From positions 806,001 to 870,000 of the forward strand of contig NZ_FNOH01000002.1 in assembly GCF_900106535.1 (NCBI RefSeq): DNA of 64,000 bases, read 5' to 3'. Position 1 is the first letter of the stretch. Each line of letters starts with the position of its first letter. A program made the translations under genes and the position numbers. Shown here one piece after another: positions 26,860-36,551 of the stretch. Under the pieces are notes generated by a model. That model saw only the letters and a program-made list of their open reading frames with translations, did no database searches and had not been told where the DNA came from. The stretch is from Myxococcus xanthus. GTDB lineage: Bacteria > Myxococcota > Myxococcia > Myxococcales > Myxococcaceae.

Positions 26860-28269
26860 ATGCACTGCGAGCTCTGTCTGACCGAGCATCCCTACGATGT
26901 GGCGTGTGGCGGCGAGCCCTGGACGCAGGTGTACCTGTCCACGGGCGACGCGGAAGCCCCTCCCGCGGACCTCACGGGCCAGACGTTGGGAAGTTACCGG
27001 CTGGTCCGCCGGCTGGGCGCGGGAGGGATGGGCACCGTCTACCTGGGCGAGCAGACGCGCATTGGCGCACGGGTGGCGGTGAAGGTGCTGCACCCCCACC
27101 TGGGCCGGGACGAAAGCCTGCGCGCGCGCTTCTACGCGGAGGCACGCACGGTCAACGTGGTGGGCCATCCGAACATCGTCCACATCTTCGACATCAACGA
27201 GGCGCCCGGCGGCATCCACTACTTCGTCATGGAGTACCTGGAAGGCGTGCCCATGTCGCACCTGCCCCGGCCCATGGTGCCCGCGACGTTGGTGTCGCTG
27301 CTGGCGCAGGCGTGTGACGCGCTGGACGCGGCGCACCGGTGCGGCGTGGTGCACCGGGACTTGAAGCCGGACAACCTCTTCGTGGTGCGGCACGCAGGCG
27401 AGCCGCCGTCGCTGCGCGTGCTGGACTTCGGCGTGGCCAAGGCGCGCCGGCCCCACCCGGGTGAGGATGAAACGGCGGCGGGCATCGTCCTGGGCACGCC
27501 GGCGTACATGGCGCCCGAGCAGTCCGCGGGGCAGCCGGTGGACGGACGCGCGGACATCTACGCGCTGGCGGTGACGGCCTATTACCTGTCCACGGGGCAG
27601 CTTCCCTTCGAGCGGGGGCAGATGGTGGAGCTGGCGCTGGGCACGGGCCCGGTGGGCGCGCCGCCGCCGCACCTGCTGGTGCCCGGGGTTCCGCCCGCAT
27701 TGTCGGAGGTGCTGCTGCGCGCGCTGTCGCGCCGCTGCGAGGACCGCTACGCCACCGCGCTGGAGTTCAAGGAGGCCCTGCTGCTGGCCGCCGCCCAGCC
27801 GCTGGCGGACGCCCTGTCACCCCAGACGCCGCCGCCACGCAGCCACACGCCGGTGCCGTCCCTGGCGTGGCTGGATACGGAGGACCCGGCGACGGAGCCC
27901 AACGCGCTCACCCCACCCCTGACGTGGGTGGCGCGGGTGCGGCGCCGCTCCGGCGCGGGCGACGTGGAGGTGCTGTGCACGGAGTTGAGCCGGGGTGGGC
28001 TCTTCATGTGCTGCGCGGACCCCTTCCCGCGCCTGTTCAACCGGCTGGAGTTCACCCTGCTGCTGGCCGGCGAGTTGGTGGAGTGCGCGGGCGAGGTGGT
28101 GCGTCACGTGGACGCCGCCCAGGCGCAGACGTGGGGCATGTTGTCCACGGGCGTGGGCGTGCAGTTCATCAACCCATCCGCCCGGCTGTGCGAGCTCATC
28201 CGCCGCGTGCAGCCCCACCGGCTGACCACACCCGCGTCCACGTTGATGCGCGCGGAGGTGGTGCTGTGA
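26860..28269 (+). CDS. Ser/Thr protein kinase with C-terminal PilZ-like domain
   Basis: 469 residues. A short N-terminal Cys motif (CELC...C, residues 3-16) may bind zinc. A Hanks-type kinase domain spans about 45-310: Gly loop GAGGMGTV (53-60), Lys75, HRD 165-167, DFG 189-191 and APE 218-220 are all intact. A Pro-rich linker (about 320-350) leads to a PilZ-like domain (about 356-460; RRR early, then ELSRGGLFM in place of the D/NxSxxG motif). No membrane helix is seen, so this is a soluble kinase. PilZ domains often bind c-di-GMP; binding here is uncertain because the motif is imperfect. Confidence 0.88.
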   Translation: MHCELCLTEHPYDVACGGEPWTQVYLSTGDAEAPPADLTGQTLGSYRLVRRLGAGGMGTVYLGEQTRIGARVAVKVLHPHLGRDESLRARFYAEARTVNVVGHPNIVHIFDINEAPGGIHYFVMEYLEGVPMSHLPRPMVPATLVSLLAQACDALDAAHRCGVVHRDLKPDNLFVVRHAGEPPSLRVLDFGVAKARRPHPGEDETAAGIVLGTPAYMAPEQSAGQPVDGRADIYALAVTAYYLSTGQLPFERGQMVELALGTGPVGAPPPHLLVPGVPPALSEVLLRALSRRCEDRYATALEFKEALLLAAAQPLADALSPQTPPPRSHTPVPSLAWLDTEDPATEPNALTPPLTWVARVRRRSGAGDVEVLCTELSRGGLFMCCADPFPRLFNRLEFTLLLAGELVECAGEVVRHVDAAQAQTWGMLSTGVGVQFINPSARLCELIRRVQPHRLTTPASTLMRAEVVL

Positions 28270-28286
28270 CGCGGGCCGCGCGTCAC
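28266..28286. terminator. bidirectional hairpin containing both stop codons
   Basis: An 8-bp stem GTGACGCG (28266-28273) / CGCGTCAC (28279-28286) with loop GGCCG. The TGA stop of the kinase (28267-28269) and that of the convergent ceramidase (28283-28285) are part of the stem. Confidence 0.55.
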
Positions 28287-30343
28287 TTCACCGTGAAGGT
28301 CCGTGAGGCACCGGAGTAGGGCCGCACATTGCCGTCCCAGCCCGACTTCCAGTTGCCTTCGTGGACGAGCCGGTACGTGCCCGGCACCGTGTCGTCGGGG
28401 ATGCCCCACGTCACGGTGACGTGGGAGCACGCCAACGTGGGCACGCAGTTCTCGCGCCGCCACTGGTAGCGCGTGGCCGGGTCCGCGTCGGTGGCCACGT
28501 CCGTCCAGGTGCCGTCCGGCTCGCGCCGCTGCACGCGCAGGAAGGTGCCCTCCAGGCGCAGGTCATTCTTGGGATGCCCGCCCCAGAAGGTGGCGCTCGC
28601 CGTGTCGCCGCGCGAGTACGTGGGCCGCGCGTCGGTGACGACCTCGCCGAAGTCCACCCACAAGAGCTTGTCGTCGAACACCACGCCGGGTTGCAGGCTG
28701 AGCTGCTCCTTGCGCAGGTCCCTGGGCGTGGGCCCGGGAGGCACACCGGCGCCGTCCCGCAGCGACGTGGCCAGCAGGTGGAAGTTCTGTTGGAGGGCCG
28801 CGAGCGTCCACGGGCCGAAGTGCGTGGAAGCACCTTCGTAGTCCTGACGCGCGTACTCCTCGCGGGTGGCCACGTAGCCCGAATAGGCATTGGACAGGCC
28901 CGCGATGACGACGTCCGTCACGCCCGCGGGCGCCAGCGCCGTCTCCACGGTGTCGCGCAGGCGGCGTCCGGCCATGGTCGTCAGCTCGAAGGGCACCGCC
29001 ACCAGCGCCAGGTTGCCGATGGTGACCAGTTGCAGGGGCAGCACCTCCGGCGTCCACGGGAAGGGCCGCATGCTGCCCATCTCCAGGACGATGGGCTTCT
29101 CCGCCTGACACGGCGTGGTGGCGAGCGAGCAACTGAACTGCCCCCAGGCATTCTGGCCGGCGGCGCAAGTGACGCCCTCCACGCCGACGCCCGGCCCGTC
29201 CTCCGCCCCTGCCAGCATGGACACGCCGATGGCGGCCGGGCAGGTGGTTCGCGGCGCCCCGTCCGCGAAGGCTGGCGCCACGTCCACCGCGTCCATCTTC
29301 ACGTAGACGTGCCGGTAGTCCACGCCGCCCGTGAGCGGCGTCTTCGCCTCCGCCCACAGCTTCGCGGCGAAGTCGTACTGCTTGCGACCGGAGAGGTCCG
29401 TGTCCTCGAAGTCATTGGCACCGCCGCCGTGGGTGCCTCCCAGGATGTTGGGCGTCACGTCGCCCTCGTTCGCGTTGGCGAATGCGGCGACGAACGTGTC
29501 CCCGGCCCCCTGCGCCTGCTCGGCGAGGTACGAGGCCAGGCCCTTGTTGTCGCCACTGATGAGCGTGTTGCCGTTGCCCATGGACGTGGCGTGCACCGCG
29601 AACCAGTTGATGAGCCCCATGTCGGTGCCATCCGCACGAGTGAGGCGCAGCAGCGTCATCCGCGTGTCCACGTCGTGCGCGTAGCGGGCGCGCTCCTCGG
29701 CCGGGTTGAGCAGGTAGGCGTTGGGGGAGCGGTTGCGGCTGGCCCCGAACAACTCCCCCGACGACAGGCGCAGCGTGCCCTCGGCGAGCCGCTCATGCGC
29801 CCGAACGATGGAGGCGACGATGCCGGAGACGATGGCCTCGAAGTTCTGCGGCGAGAAGCCCAGCGTGGTGAGGTTGTAGAGGGTGTAGTGCGAATAGCCC
29901 CCGGGCCCGGAGTGGGTGTGGGTGGCGCTCAGCAGCACGTTGTCGTCGGTGTACAGGTCGCCATAACGCGCGCGCAGCCGCTCCACGACCTGCTGCTTCA
30001 CCGCCTGGAACACCATGCCCAGGTCCGCGCTGACGAAGGCCACCCGCTTACCATTGCAGGGCGAGGCGATGACGAACGCGCGCGAGTGCAGCCGCTGGTG
30101 GATGCCGGTGGTCTGCTGTTCCAGCATGCCGTAGCCCATCATCCCCACCTCGGCGGCGGGGCCGGTGATGTCGGCGCTGCCCGCGCCCAGCAGGAAGTCC
30201 CGCGCGTCTTCGCACGCGCCCGTCAGGCCGGACGCGGAGGACTCCGGATGAGGGGAGGTCCGCCAGGGCTGGCTGGCCGCCTGGGCGCCCGTCGCAAGCA
30301 CGAGCGAAAGCGCCAGCAGATGCCGGACGAAGTGGGTGCGCAT
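28283..30343 (-). CDS. neutral/alkaline ceramidase, secreted
   Basis: Hydrolyses ceramide to sphingosine and fatty acid. 686 residues with a signal peptide (1-22, cleavage after AQA or nearby). Family patterns: GAGSADITGP, GMMGYGM (about 67-73), THTHSGPGGY (141-150, with zinc-ligand His) and NWFAVHATSM followed by ISGDNKG, the region of the nucleophilic Ser. The C-terminal immunoglobulin-like domain ends at the stop (TYRLVHEGNWKSGWDG). It may act on the bacterium's own sphingolipids or on those of eukaryotic prey. Confidence 0.93.
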   Translation of the reverse strand: MRTHFVRHLLALSLVLATGAQAASQPWRTSPHPESSASGLTGACEDARDFLLGAGSADITGPAAEVGMMGYGMLEQQTTGIHQRLHSRAFVIASPCNGKRVAFVSADLGMVFQAVKQQVVERLRARYGDLYTDDNVLLSATHTHSGPGGYSHYTLYNLTTLGFSPQNFEAIVSGIVASIVRAHERLAEGTLRLSSGELFGASRNRSPNAYLLNPAEERARYAHDVDTRMTLLRLTRADGTDMGLINWFAVHATSMGNGNTLISGDNKGLASYLAEQAQGAGDTFVAAFANANEGDVTPNILGGTHGGGANDFEDTDLSGRKQYDFAAKLWAEAKTPLTGGVDYRHVYVKMDAVDVAPAFADGAPRTTCPAAIGVSMLAGAEDGPGVGVEGVTCAAGQNAWGQFSCSLATTPCQAEKPIVLEMGSMRPFPWTPEVLPLQLVTIGNLALVAVPFELTTMAGRRLRDTVETALAPAGVTDVVIAGLSNAYSGYVATREEYARQDYEGASTHFGPWTLAALQQNFHLLATSLRDGAGVPPGPTPRDLRKEQLSLQPGVVFDDKLLWVDFGEVVTDARPTYSRGDTASATFWGGHPKNDLRLEGTFLRVQRREPDGTWTDVATDADPATRYQWRRENCVPTLACSHVTVTWGIPDDTVPGTYRLVHEGNWKSGWDGNVRPYSGASRTFTVK

Positions 30344-30487
30344 GGCCTGCCTCCAAGGCGCCAGGGGACATCCCCTGGGGTGGAAGTGGATAACGCTTCA
30401 GGGCGGGCGCGCAGTACCGGAAGAACGAGCCGTCGAGAGGGCTACAGTCCGCGCGAGGGCCGGAGGTGACACCGGCCGTCTCAGCGC

Positions 30488-32659
30488 TCACGCGCCCGGC
30501 CGGTTCGCCGGGGCCTTGGGCGGCGCGGCGCTGAGCGCCACGCGGAAGGTGGTGCCGGCCCCTATCGACGACTCCACGGAGATGTGGCCGCCCAGCGCCG
30601 TCACAATCGTGTCACAGATGGACAGCCCCAGGCCGGTGCCCAGGCCGGAGGACTTGGTGGTGAAGAAGGGGTCGAAGATGCGGCGCAGGTGCTCCGGGGG
30701 GATGCCCTGGCCCGTGTCGCTCACCACCACCATCACCCGGCCGCCCACCTCCGTGCGGGTGGTGAGGCGAATTTCGTTCGCCTCCGAATCGCCCTCTTCG
30801 ATGGCGTGCGCGGCGTTGATGAGGAGGTTGAGGAACACCTGGAACAGCTTGCCCTCGTTGCCACGGACGAACGGCACCTCACCGTAGTCCTTCACCAGCC
30901 GGGCGCGGGCGCGCACCACGCTGGCGGCCATCTGCGTCACGGATTCGAGCACCGCGTGGACGTCCACCGACTCTTCCTTGCCGTCCTCCACGCGGGAGAA
31001 GACGCGCAGTTGGCGGACAATCTGGCGCATGCGCTCGGCACCCTCACGGGCGTCGTCGAGCACCTGCCGCAGCTCCACCATGTCCTCCGGGGAGAGCATC
31101 CGTGGACGCACGCCGCCCACGGCGCTGTGGAGGAAGTCCAGGTTGGACAGCACGTAGGCCAGGGGGTTGTTGAGCTCGTGGGCGATGCCGGCGGCCAGGA
31201 GGCCCATGGAGGCCATGCGGTCGGTCAGCATGAGCTGCGCCTGGGTGCGCTTGCGCTCGGTGAAGTCGCGCGCCACGGTGATGCGCGCGGGCGAGCCGTC
31301 CAGCACCACGGCCAGCGTCACCAGGTCCGCCACCACCACCTCGCCGTCGCTGCGCACCAGCGGCATCTCCACCACGCGCGCCGCGCTCTTGCCCTCCAGC
31401 GCCTGGCTCAGGTGGAGCTGCGCGGCCCCCCGGTCCTCGGGGCGGACCAGGTCCAGCATGTGGCGGCCCACCAACTCCGAGGCGTCGCGGAAGCCCAGGT
31501 ACTGCACCAGCGCCGGGTTGACGGAGAGCAGCACGCCGTCGCCCACGTGCACCAGCACCGGGTCCGGGAAGGCCTCGATGAGCAGGTGGACGCCGGCCTC
31601 GGTGCGCCGCAGCGTCGTCTCCGTGCGCATGCGCAGCGCGTTGGCCGTGCGCTGCTCCAGCGCCAGGGACAGCGCGCCCGCCGCGCCCGACAACAGGTTC
31701 ACCTCGATGGGGCCCCAGGACTCGGGTTCGCGGCAGTTGTCGAAGCCGATGACGCCGAAGAGCTGCCCGTGGACGTGCATGGGCAGCAGCAGCACGGAGC
31801 GGACGCCCTGCGCCTCCAGCATGGGCGCCAGCAGCTCCGAGAAGTCTCGCGGCTGGCCCTGCACCGGCTCGCCGCGCTGCAACTGTTCGGACTGATGGGG
31901 CCGCAGGGCCGCGTCGAAGGGCAGGCCGTGCATGTTGGGGTCCTCCAGGTTGGGAGGAATCCCCGGCGCGCACCACTCCGCGCGCTGCGACGCCAGCAGC
32001 GTGCCGTCCTCGGCGAAGTGCATCTCGAAGACGTAGACGCGGCTGGCGGCGGACACGTGGCCCAACGGCTCGACGACGGCGCCGTACAGGTCGTCCGGCA
32101 AATCGTGCCCCATCATCCGCCGCTGCACCTGCACCATGGCGTCCAGGTAGCGCTCGCGGGTGGTGACGGCCTCCTCCGCCGTGCGTCGCGACGTCACGTC
32201 CAGGAGCGTCCCCATCACCTCGCCCGGCACGGTGGCCAGGGCCCGGGCGGACAGCTCCACCCAACGGACGCCATGGCCGCCGCCCGTGTCCACGCGTACT
32301 TCCTGGCGCGAAACGGGGATGCCGGGCGTGTACGCCAGCAACGCCTGGGCGCGCTCGCGGTCCTCCGGGTGGATGGCCTCCAAGAGCGCGCGGCCCCGCC
32401 ACGCGGACACGGGCGTCCCGGTGAGCCGCTCCCAGGCACCGCCCAGCACCGCGAGCCGCCCCTGCGCGTCGAGCTGGAACACCACCTCGTGCAGCAGCTC
32501 GGACAGGTGCCGGAAGCGCTCGGACTCCACCTGGCTCCCAGCGTGTGACGCCTGCGACTTCATGGGGGGGAGCAGGTCACACGCCATGTCGGCGGGAGCC
32601 GTCCCTGAAGCCTTCCCGGGAGCGTCCATGACCGCCGCGTCCCGTTGCTCGTCTGCCAC
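30488..32659 (-). CDS. hybrid-less sensor histidine kinase with PAS-GAF-PAS input
   Basis: 723 residues, soluble. A PAS domain lies at about 45-160, GAF at about 170-330, a second PAS at about 345-465, then HisKA with phospho-acceptor His in [20 protein letters not shown], and HATPase_c with N box ([13 protein letters not shown]), G1 ([11 protein letters not shown]), F box (FDPFFTTK) and G2 (GTGLGLSI). No receiver domain or response regulator is adjacent, so it is an orphan kinase, common in myxobacteria. The first 40 residues are low-complexity and the true start may be one of several internal ATGs. Confidence 0.9.
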   Translation of the reverse strand: MADEQRDAAVMDAPGKASGTAPADMACDLLPPMKSQASHAGSQVESERFRHLSELLHEVVFQLDAQGRLAVLGGAWERLTGTPVSAWRGRALLEAIHPEDRERAQALLAYTPGIPVSRQEVRVDTGGGHGVRWVELSARALATVPGEVMGTLLDVTSRRTAEEAVTTRERYLDAMVQVQRRMMGHDLPDDLYGAVVEPLGHVSAASRVYVFEMHFAEDGTLLASQRAEWCAPGIPPNLEDPNMHGLPFDAALRPHQSEQLQRGEPVQGQPRDFSELLAPMLEAQGVRSVLLLPMHVHGQLFGVIGFDNCREPESWGPIEVNLLSGAAGALSLALEQRTANALRMRTETTLRRTEAGVHLLIEAFPDPVLVHVGDGVLLSVNPALVQYLGFRDASELVGRHMLDLVRPEDRGAAQLHLSQALEGKSAARVVEMPLVRSDGEVVVADLVTLAVVLDGSPARITVARDFTERKRTQAQLMLTDRMASMGLLAAGIAHELNNPLAYVLSNLDFLHSAVGGVRPRMLSPEDMVELRQVLDDAREGAERMRQIVRQLRVFSRVEDGKEESVDVHAVLESVTQMAASVVRARARLVKDYGEVPFVRGNEGKLFQVFLNLLINAAHAIEEGDSEANEIRLTTRTEVGGRVMVVVSDTGQGIPPEHLRRIFDPFFTTKSSGLGTGLGLSICDTIVTALGGHISVESSIGAGTTFRVALSAAPPKAPANRPGA

Positions 32660-32775
32660 GTGCTGGCCTCCCTAGCGCCTCATCGGAGAGGGGCTGGAGC
32701 CCTGACAGCACCTACGGCTGCCGGGAACGATTCCAGACCCTGCGGTTCCCCTCCCGTGGCGACGTCGACCCGAAG

Positions 32776-32804
32776 CATATTGGGTCTCAATAACCGGAAG
32801 TCAA
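32776..32804 (-). promoter_or_regulatory. possible promoter/operator of the histidine kinase gene
   Basis: On the minus strand, TTGACT (32799-32804) can serve as -35, with a weak AATATG-like -10 at 32776-32781 after 17 bases. An inverted repeat TATTG-GGTCT-CAATA (32778-32792) overlaps it and may be a binding site. It is about 115 bases upstream of the kinase start. Confidence 0.3.
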
Positions 32805-32820
32805 TGAAGGCGGGAGAAGT

Positions 32821-33480
32821 TCACGCTCCGTCTTCGGGCTCCCATCCACCCGGAGCACCTGAGCGGGGCCGCTGCCGCCGGTCCCCTACGACGCGGGCCG
32901 GCACGCCTGCGACAATGGCCCACGCCGGCACATCCCGGGTGACGACGGCCCCCATGGCCACCACGGCGTGGTCCCCCACGGAGACACCGTCCGTGATGCC
33001 GGCATTGGCCCCCACCCACACGTCCGCGCCGATGACGAGCCCCCGCGAGGTGACGGGTTGCTCGCGCACGGGCCGGTCCGGGGCAATGCCGTGGTCGAAG
33101 GCGTAGAGGGTAGCGCCGGTGGCGATGCGGGTGCCCTCACCGATGCGGATGCCCGCGGAGCCGCCGTCCAGGCTCGCCCGGGCGTTGATGCTCACCCGGG
33201 GTCCGAGTGTCACGGGGCCGTGGAGGAAGACATCCGCGGCGATGCTGCACCCGGGGCCGATGGAGACGGTGCGTCCGGGCTCGGCGAAGATGCGCGCCTC
33301 CGGGGCGATGAAGCACCCCTCCGCGATTTCCACCGTCTCCAGTTCGCGCAGCAGCGCCTGCACCTCGCGCTGCCATGCGTCCGCCCATTCGCGGTGGCGG
33401 GGCTTGAGGACGAAGTAGAGCCACGGCATCCAGGAGAGCCGGCGCTTGTGCTGCTCACGGCGAAGCGCGTCCAGGTCCAC
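32821..33480 (-). CDS. left-handed beta-helix acyltransferase (hexapeptide family)
   Basis: A 219-residue LbetaH transferase. Hexapeptide repeats run from about 50 to 195 (VSIGPGCSIAADVFLHGPVTLG, cut here at family-typical turns), and the catalytic-type His is in LYAFDHGIA. The C-terminal turn GADVWVGANAGITDGVSVG and AIVAGVPARVV are typical of maltose/galactoside-type O-acetyltransferases. The acceptor is unknown. The start is GTG 33480. The HDAC-like gene ends 13 bases upstream, so the two are co-transcribed. Confidence 0.85.
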   Translation of the reverse strand: MDLDALRREQHKRRLSWMPWLYFVLKPRHREWADAWQREVQALLRELETVEIAEGCFIAPEARIFAEPGRTVSIGPGCSIAADVFLHGPVTLGPRVSINARASLDGGSAGIRIGEGTRIATGATLYAFDHGIAPDRPVREQPVTSRGLVIGADVWVGANAGITDGVSVGDHAVVAMGAVVTRDVPAWAIVAGVPARVVGDRRQRPRSGAPGGWEPEDGA

Positions 33481-33492
33481 GCCCCTTCCCTA

Positions 33493-35253
33493 TCATGCTC
33501 CGGTGGCCAGCCGGGCGGGTTCCCAGGTGAAGCGGCAGCGCTCGCGCTCCCGGGCAATGGCCTCCAAGTCTCCGGCCTCGGGCTCCAGGCGCGACACCAT
33601 GTCGTTCGCCTCCCATGCGTAGGGCTGACCGTTGAGCAGGACGTGGCCGTCCACCACCGCCTGGGAGACCTCCAGGAGGGGCAGCTGCCCCAGGTCGCGC
33701 AGCAGCGCCTCGAAGCGCCCCTGCCGCGCCGGGTCGAGGAAACGGAAGCGCGAGCGCGCCAGCACCGCCAGGTGGAACCACATGGGACGGAAGGCCACGC
33801 CCGCCAGGACGAGGCGCCGGGCCATCACGAGCAGCATCTCCGTCGCCTCGCGCGCCAGGCCCAGGCCCGGCACGTCCTGGCCGGGGAGCCGCGAGCGCCC
33901 CTCGCTGAAGCGGGCGCGCGGGTGGCGCAGGCTGAGCCAGTTGACGAAGAGGAAGGGCTCCCCCGCCAGCACGCGGCGCTCCACGACACAGTCCACCAGC
34001 TGGTGCTCCTGGCCCGCGGCGCAGCCGTGCACCTCCATCCGGTCCCCCTCTCCCACGGAGCCCACCTCCACGCGCAGCCGGCTGTAGCCGAGCCGCTCCA
34101 CGTAGGAGAGGATTCCGTAGCGGAAGAAGGCGTACTCGAGCGCCTGCGCCGTGTAGTAGCCGAGGATGCGCGGCTGGCGCGGGCCGCCGCTCAGGCCGAG
34201 GGCACCCTCCAGGTCCTCCTGGGTGATGGGCTCGTCCAGCGGCGTCGCGCCCTCGCGCGTCAGTGAGCGGGCGATGCGCCGATACCGCGCGCTCAGCGGG
34301 TCATAACGCGCCTTGATGCGGCGACGGCCCTGACCCGCGAGGACGAGCACGGTGCCCGCGAACACCTTCCACGCGTCGCGGTGATAGCCCCCGCCTGGAA
34401 GCCAGACGCTGGGGATGCCACGCAGGGCGCGCGCCAGGGCCCGGTCCCTGCGACGGGCGCCGTCCAGGGACAGGCCCACGCGGCCGAAGCGGTCTCCCGC
34501 GAGCACGTCGCTGCCCGCGATGACGAAGGCCACGTCCGGCCGGGGCATGCGCTCCAGGAGTCCGTCGAGCAGGGCCAGATACGTCCTGTCGTCCGTGTCC
34601 TCGGGGACGCGCGTCTCATCCACTTCGGGCGACAACGCGCCCCAGTCGCTACCGGACAGCGAGCCAATCCAGGCCCGCTTCTGTCCCGCCAGACACTCCG
34701 CCGTGCCATCCGGCGGGTGGGCATCCAGGTCGAGCACCACGGCCTGTCCGTCGAAGCCATCCGCGTGGAGGGCGGCGAGCGCTATCGCGATGTCATTCAC
34801 CGCGCAGAAACCGCCGCCGCGCGCCGGACCGGCGTGGTGGAAGCCGCCCGCCATGTTCACCACCGGGCCCTTGCGCGCCACCGCGAGCCGCGCCGCGCCC
34901 AGCGTGCCGCCGCACACCCGCCGCAGGTTGGACAGCAGCGCGTCCACCGGCACGTCGGCGGGGTCGGTGGCGAAGATGCGCGCCAGCGTCTCCGGCTGGC
35001 CGAGCGACTCCAGGTAGGCGGCGTCATGCACGCGCGACAGCTCGGCGAGGCTCACCGGCTGCGGGTGGTGCACGTCCTGGGTGCGCAGCGCGCGGGCCTC
35101 CAGGAGATACCAGGTGGTGAAGTCCACGCCGCGCGGCTCGATGCCCGCGGAGGACTCGATGCCGGTGAGGGGCAGCCGGTAGGACTCGTCGTAGAAGGCG
35201 GGCACCGGCGCGCCGCCCCAACGCCATCGCGACAGCCAGTCCCGCAGGCTCAT
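33493..35253 (-). CDS. histone-deacetylase-family hydrolase fused to a C-terminal domain
   Basis: 586 residues. Residues about 15-305 form an HDAC/acetylpolyamine-amidohydrolase fold: His139-His140 (GGFHHAG), zinc ligands Asp177 and His179 in LDLDAHPPDGT, and Asp249 in IAGSDVLAGD; the active-site Tyr290 is in PGGGYH. Most HDACs read DVHHGDGT, so the AHPPDGT loop is a variant. The additional about 280 C-terminal residues (TQEDLEGALGL onward) have no family I recognise. Bacterial members remove acyl groups from polyamines, lysines or small molecules; the substrate is unknown. ATG 35253 was chosen at the start of the fold. Confidence 0.88.
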   Translation of the reverse strand: MSLRDWLSRWRWGGAPVPAFYDESYRLPLTGIESSAGIEPRGVDFTTWYLLEARALRTQDVHHPQPVSLAELSRVHDAAYLESLGQPETLARIFATDPADVPVDALLSNLRRVCGGTLGAARLAVARKGPVVNMAGGFHHAGPARGGGFCAVNDIAIALAALHADGFDGQAVVLDLDAHPPDGTAECLAGQKRAWIGSLSGSDWGALSPEVDETRVPEDTDDRTYLALLDGLLERMPRPDVAFVIAGSDVLAGDRFGRVGLSLDGARRRDRALARALRGIPSVWLPGGGYHRDAWKVFAGTVLVLAGQGRRRIKARYDPLSARYRRIARSLTREGATPLDEPITQEDLEGALGLSGGPRQPRILGYYTAQALEYAFFRYGILSYVERLGYSRLRVEVGSVGEGDRMEVHGCAAGQEHQLVDCVVERRVLAGEPFLFVNWLSLRHPRARFSEGRSRLPGQDVPGLGLAREATEMLLVMARRLVLAGVAFRPMWFHLAVLARSRFRFLDPARQGRFEALLRDLGQLPLLEVSQAVVDGHVLLNGQPYAWEANDMVSRLEPEAGDLEAIARERERCRFTWEPARLATGA

Positions 35254-35364
35254 GGGCCCATGTCTCTCACGGCGCCAGGTCTGGGACCAGGGTCCCACAG
35301 GACGCCCAGGCACCACGGCAGCTTGGAGCTTCGCGCAGTGAACGGCGCCATGGGGTGGACGGCA

Positions 35365-35386
35365 TGACGCGGCCCGCCGCGCGTCA
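35365..35386 (-). terminator. hairpin containing the PAP2 stop codon
   Basis: Stem TGACGCG (35365-35371) / CGCGTCA (35380-35386), loop of 8. The stem includes the TGA of the PAP2 gene (minus strand, 35384-35386) and has the same stem sequence as the hairpin at 28266. Confidence 0.5.
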
Positions 35387-36130
35387 CTCCACCGGGCGCC
35401 GGGCCTCCGCGCGCAGCGCAGGGCTCCGCCGGCGGAGCGTCCGCGCACAGACCGCCATGAGCAGCGCCCACGCCAGTCCGGCCACCCAGCCGCCCAACAC
35501 GTCCGTGGGGTAGTGCACGCCCAGGTAGACGCGCGTCAGCCCCACGAGGAACGACAGCAGCAGCGCCACGGTGAGGACGTAGAGCTTGAGTCGCTTGCGC
35601 TCGGCGAGCTGCGCCAGCAGTGCGCCCAGCGTGAGGTACACGGTGGCCGACAGCATGGCGTGCCCACTGGGGAAGCTCTGGCTGACCACCTCGGTGAGGT
35701 GCGGCACCACGGATGGCCGAGGCCGGGCGAAGAACTGCTTCAGCAAGACATTGAGGCCCGCGCCCCCCAGCGTCGCGCCCAGCACGAGCAGCAGCGTCCG
35801 GTAACGCCTCACCAGCAGGAGGAAGCCACACACCGCCAGGGTGGCGAGCGTCAGCACGGGAATGCCGCCCAGCGCCGTCACGTCCTCCGCCGTGCGCCGC
35901 AGCCACCAGGGTCCGCGAGGCTGCGCCGGGTCCTCGGGGTTGCGCAGCGCCAACAGCATGCGTTCATCGAGCTGCTGCGTCTCGCCCTCGGCCACCTCGT
36001 CCGACAGGGCGATGAAGCCCAGACAGCAGACCAGCACCAGCAACAGCAGCCCCAATGGCCGCGTCACCGCCACGTCCCATCCCGACATCCACTGCCAGAG
36101 CCTCCGCCACATGGCGGTGACTGTATGCAC
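35384..36130 (-). CDS. PAP2-family membrane phosphatase
   Basis: A 248-residue integral membrane lipid or isoprenoid phosphatase (PgpB/BacA2 type). The three phosphatase motifs are complete: KQFFARPRP (131-139), PSGH (154-157) and RVYLGVHYPTD (200-210, with His206 and Asp210). About five or six membrane helices are visible (27-42, 90-106, 112-130, 160-176, 183-198, 212-228). Likely substrates are phosphatidic acid, PGP or undecaprenyl pyrophosphate. It lies 130 bases upstream of the HDAC gene on the same strand. Confidence 0.92.
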   Translation of the reverse strand: MHTVTAMWRRLWQWMSGWDVAVTRPLGLLLLVLVCCLGFIALSDEVAEGETQQLDERMLLALRNPEDPAQPRGPWWLRRTAEDVTALGGIPVLTLATLAVCGFLLLVRRYRTLLLVLGATLGGAGLNVLLKQFFARPRPSVVPHLTEVVSQSFPSGHAMLSATVYLTLGALLAQLAERKRLKLYVLTVALLLSFLVGLTRVYLGVHYPTDVLGGWVAGLAWALLMAVCARTLRRRSPALRAEARRPVE

Positions 36131-36169
36131 TCCGGCGTCCGGCGGGACGTCTCCCGCGCGGAGCGTTGG

Positions 36170-36409
36170 CTATCCGGGAAGACGGATGCGGTCGCTGCCC
36201 GCGCTGCCGAAGGCCGCGCCGAGGACGCAGAAGAAGTGCAGGACGAAGCCCGGGATGAAGAAGAACCAGTAGCCGGCCCCCACCATCAGGAACCACAGGA
36301 CGGCGCGCAGGAACTGGCCTTTGTAGAGCTGTCCCAGGCCGGGAATGACCAAGGACAGCACCCCGGCGATGAGGAAGTTGAAGCGGCGCTCGCGGATGAT
36401 GTCGGCCAT
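36170..36409 (-). CDS. small membrane protein, TM2-like
   Basis: 79 residues with a short basic N-terminus (MADIIRERRFN) and two or three hydrophobic helices (about 11-25, 33-51, 53-68). The motif VIPGLGQLYKGQFLRAVLWF resembles TM2/DUF5683 small membrane proteins. ATG 36409 was chosen since coding character begins there. Function unknown. It precedes the PAP2 gene by 39 bases and may share its transcript. Confidence 0.75.
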   Translation of the reverse strand: MADIIRERRFNFLIAGVLSLVIPGLGQLYKGQFLRAVLWFLMVGAGYWFFFIPGFVLHFFCVLGAAFGSAGSDRIRLPG

Positions 36410-36551
36410 GGCAGTCTCCAGTCCTGACCCCCATATAAAGGAGGGGCCGGGGCCGCGAAAGCCCTGGAGTGAACGGCCGGACGCTCGGACCACGAGCGGC
36501 ACGGTCTCCCCGCGCCCGGCTGCTATCAGAGGGCCCCAAGGAGGCACTTCC

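Noticed and set aside
32723..32750. GGGAAC ... GTTCCC inverted repeat upstream of the histidine kinase
   Set aside because: Arms of six bases spaced 16 apart are expected by chance here; the nearby TATTG/CAATA element is better placed.
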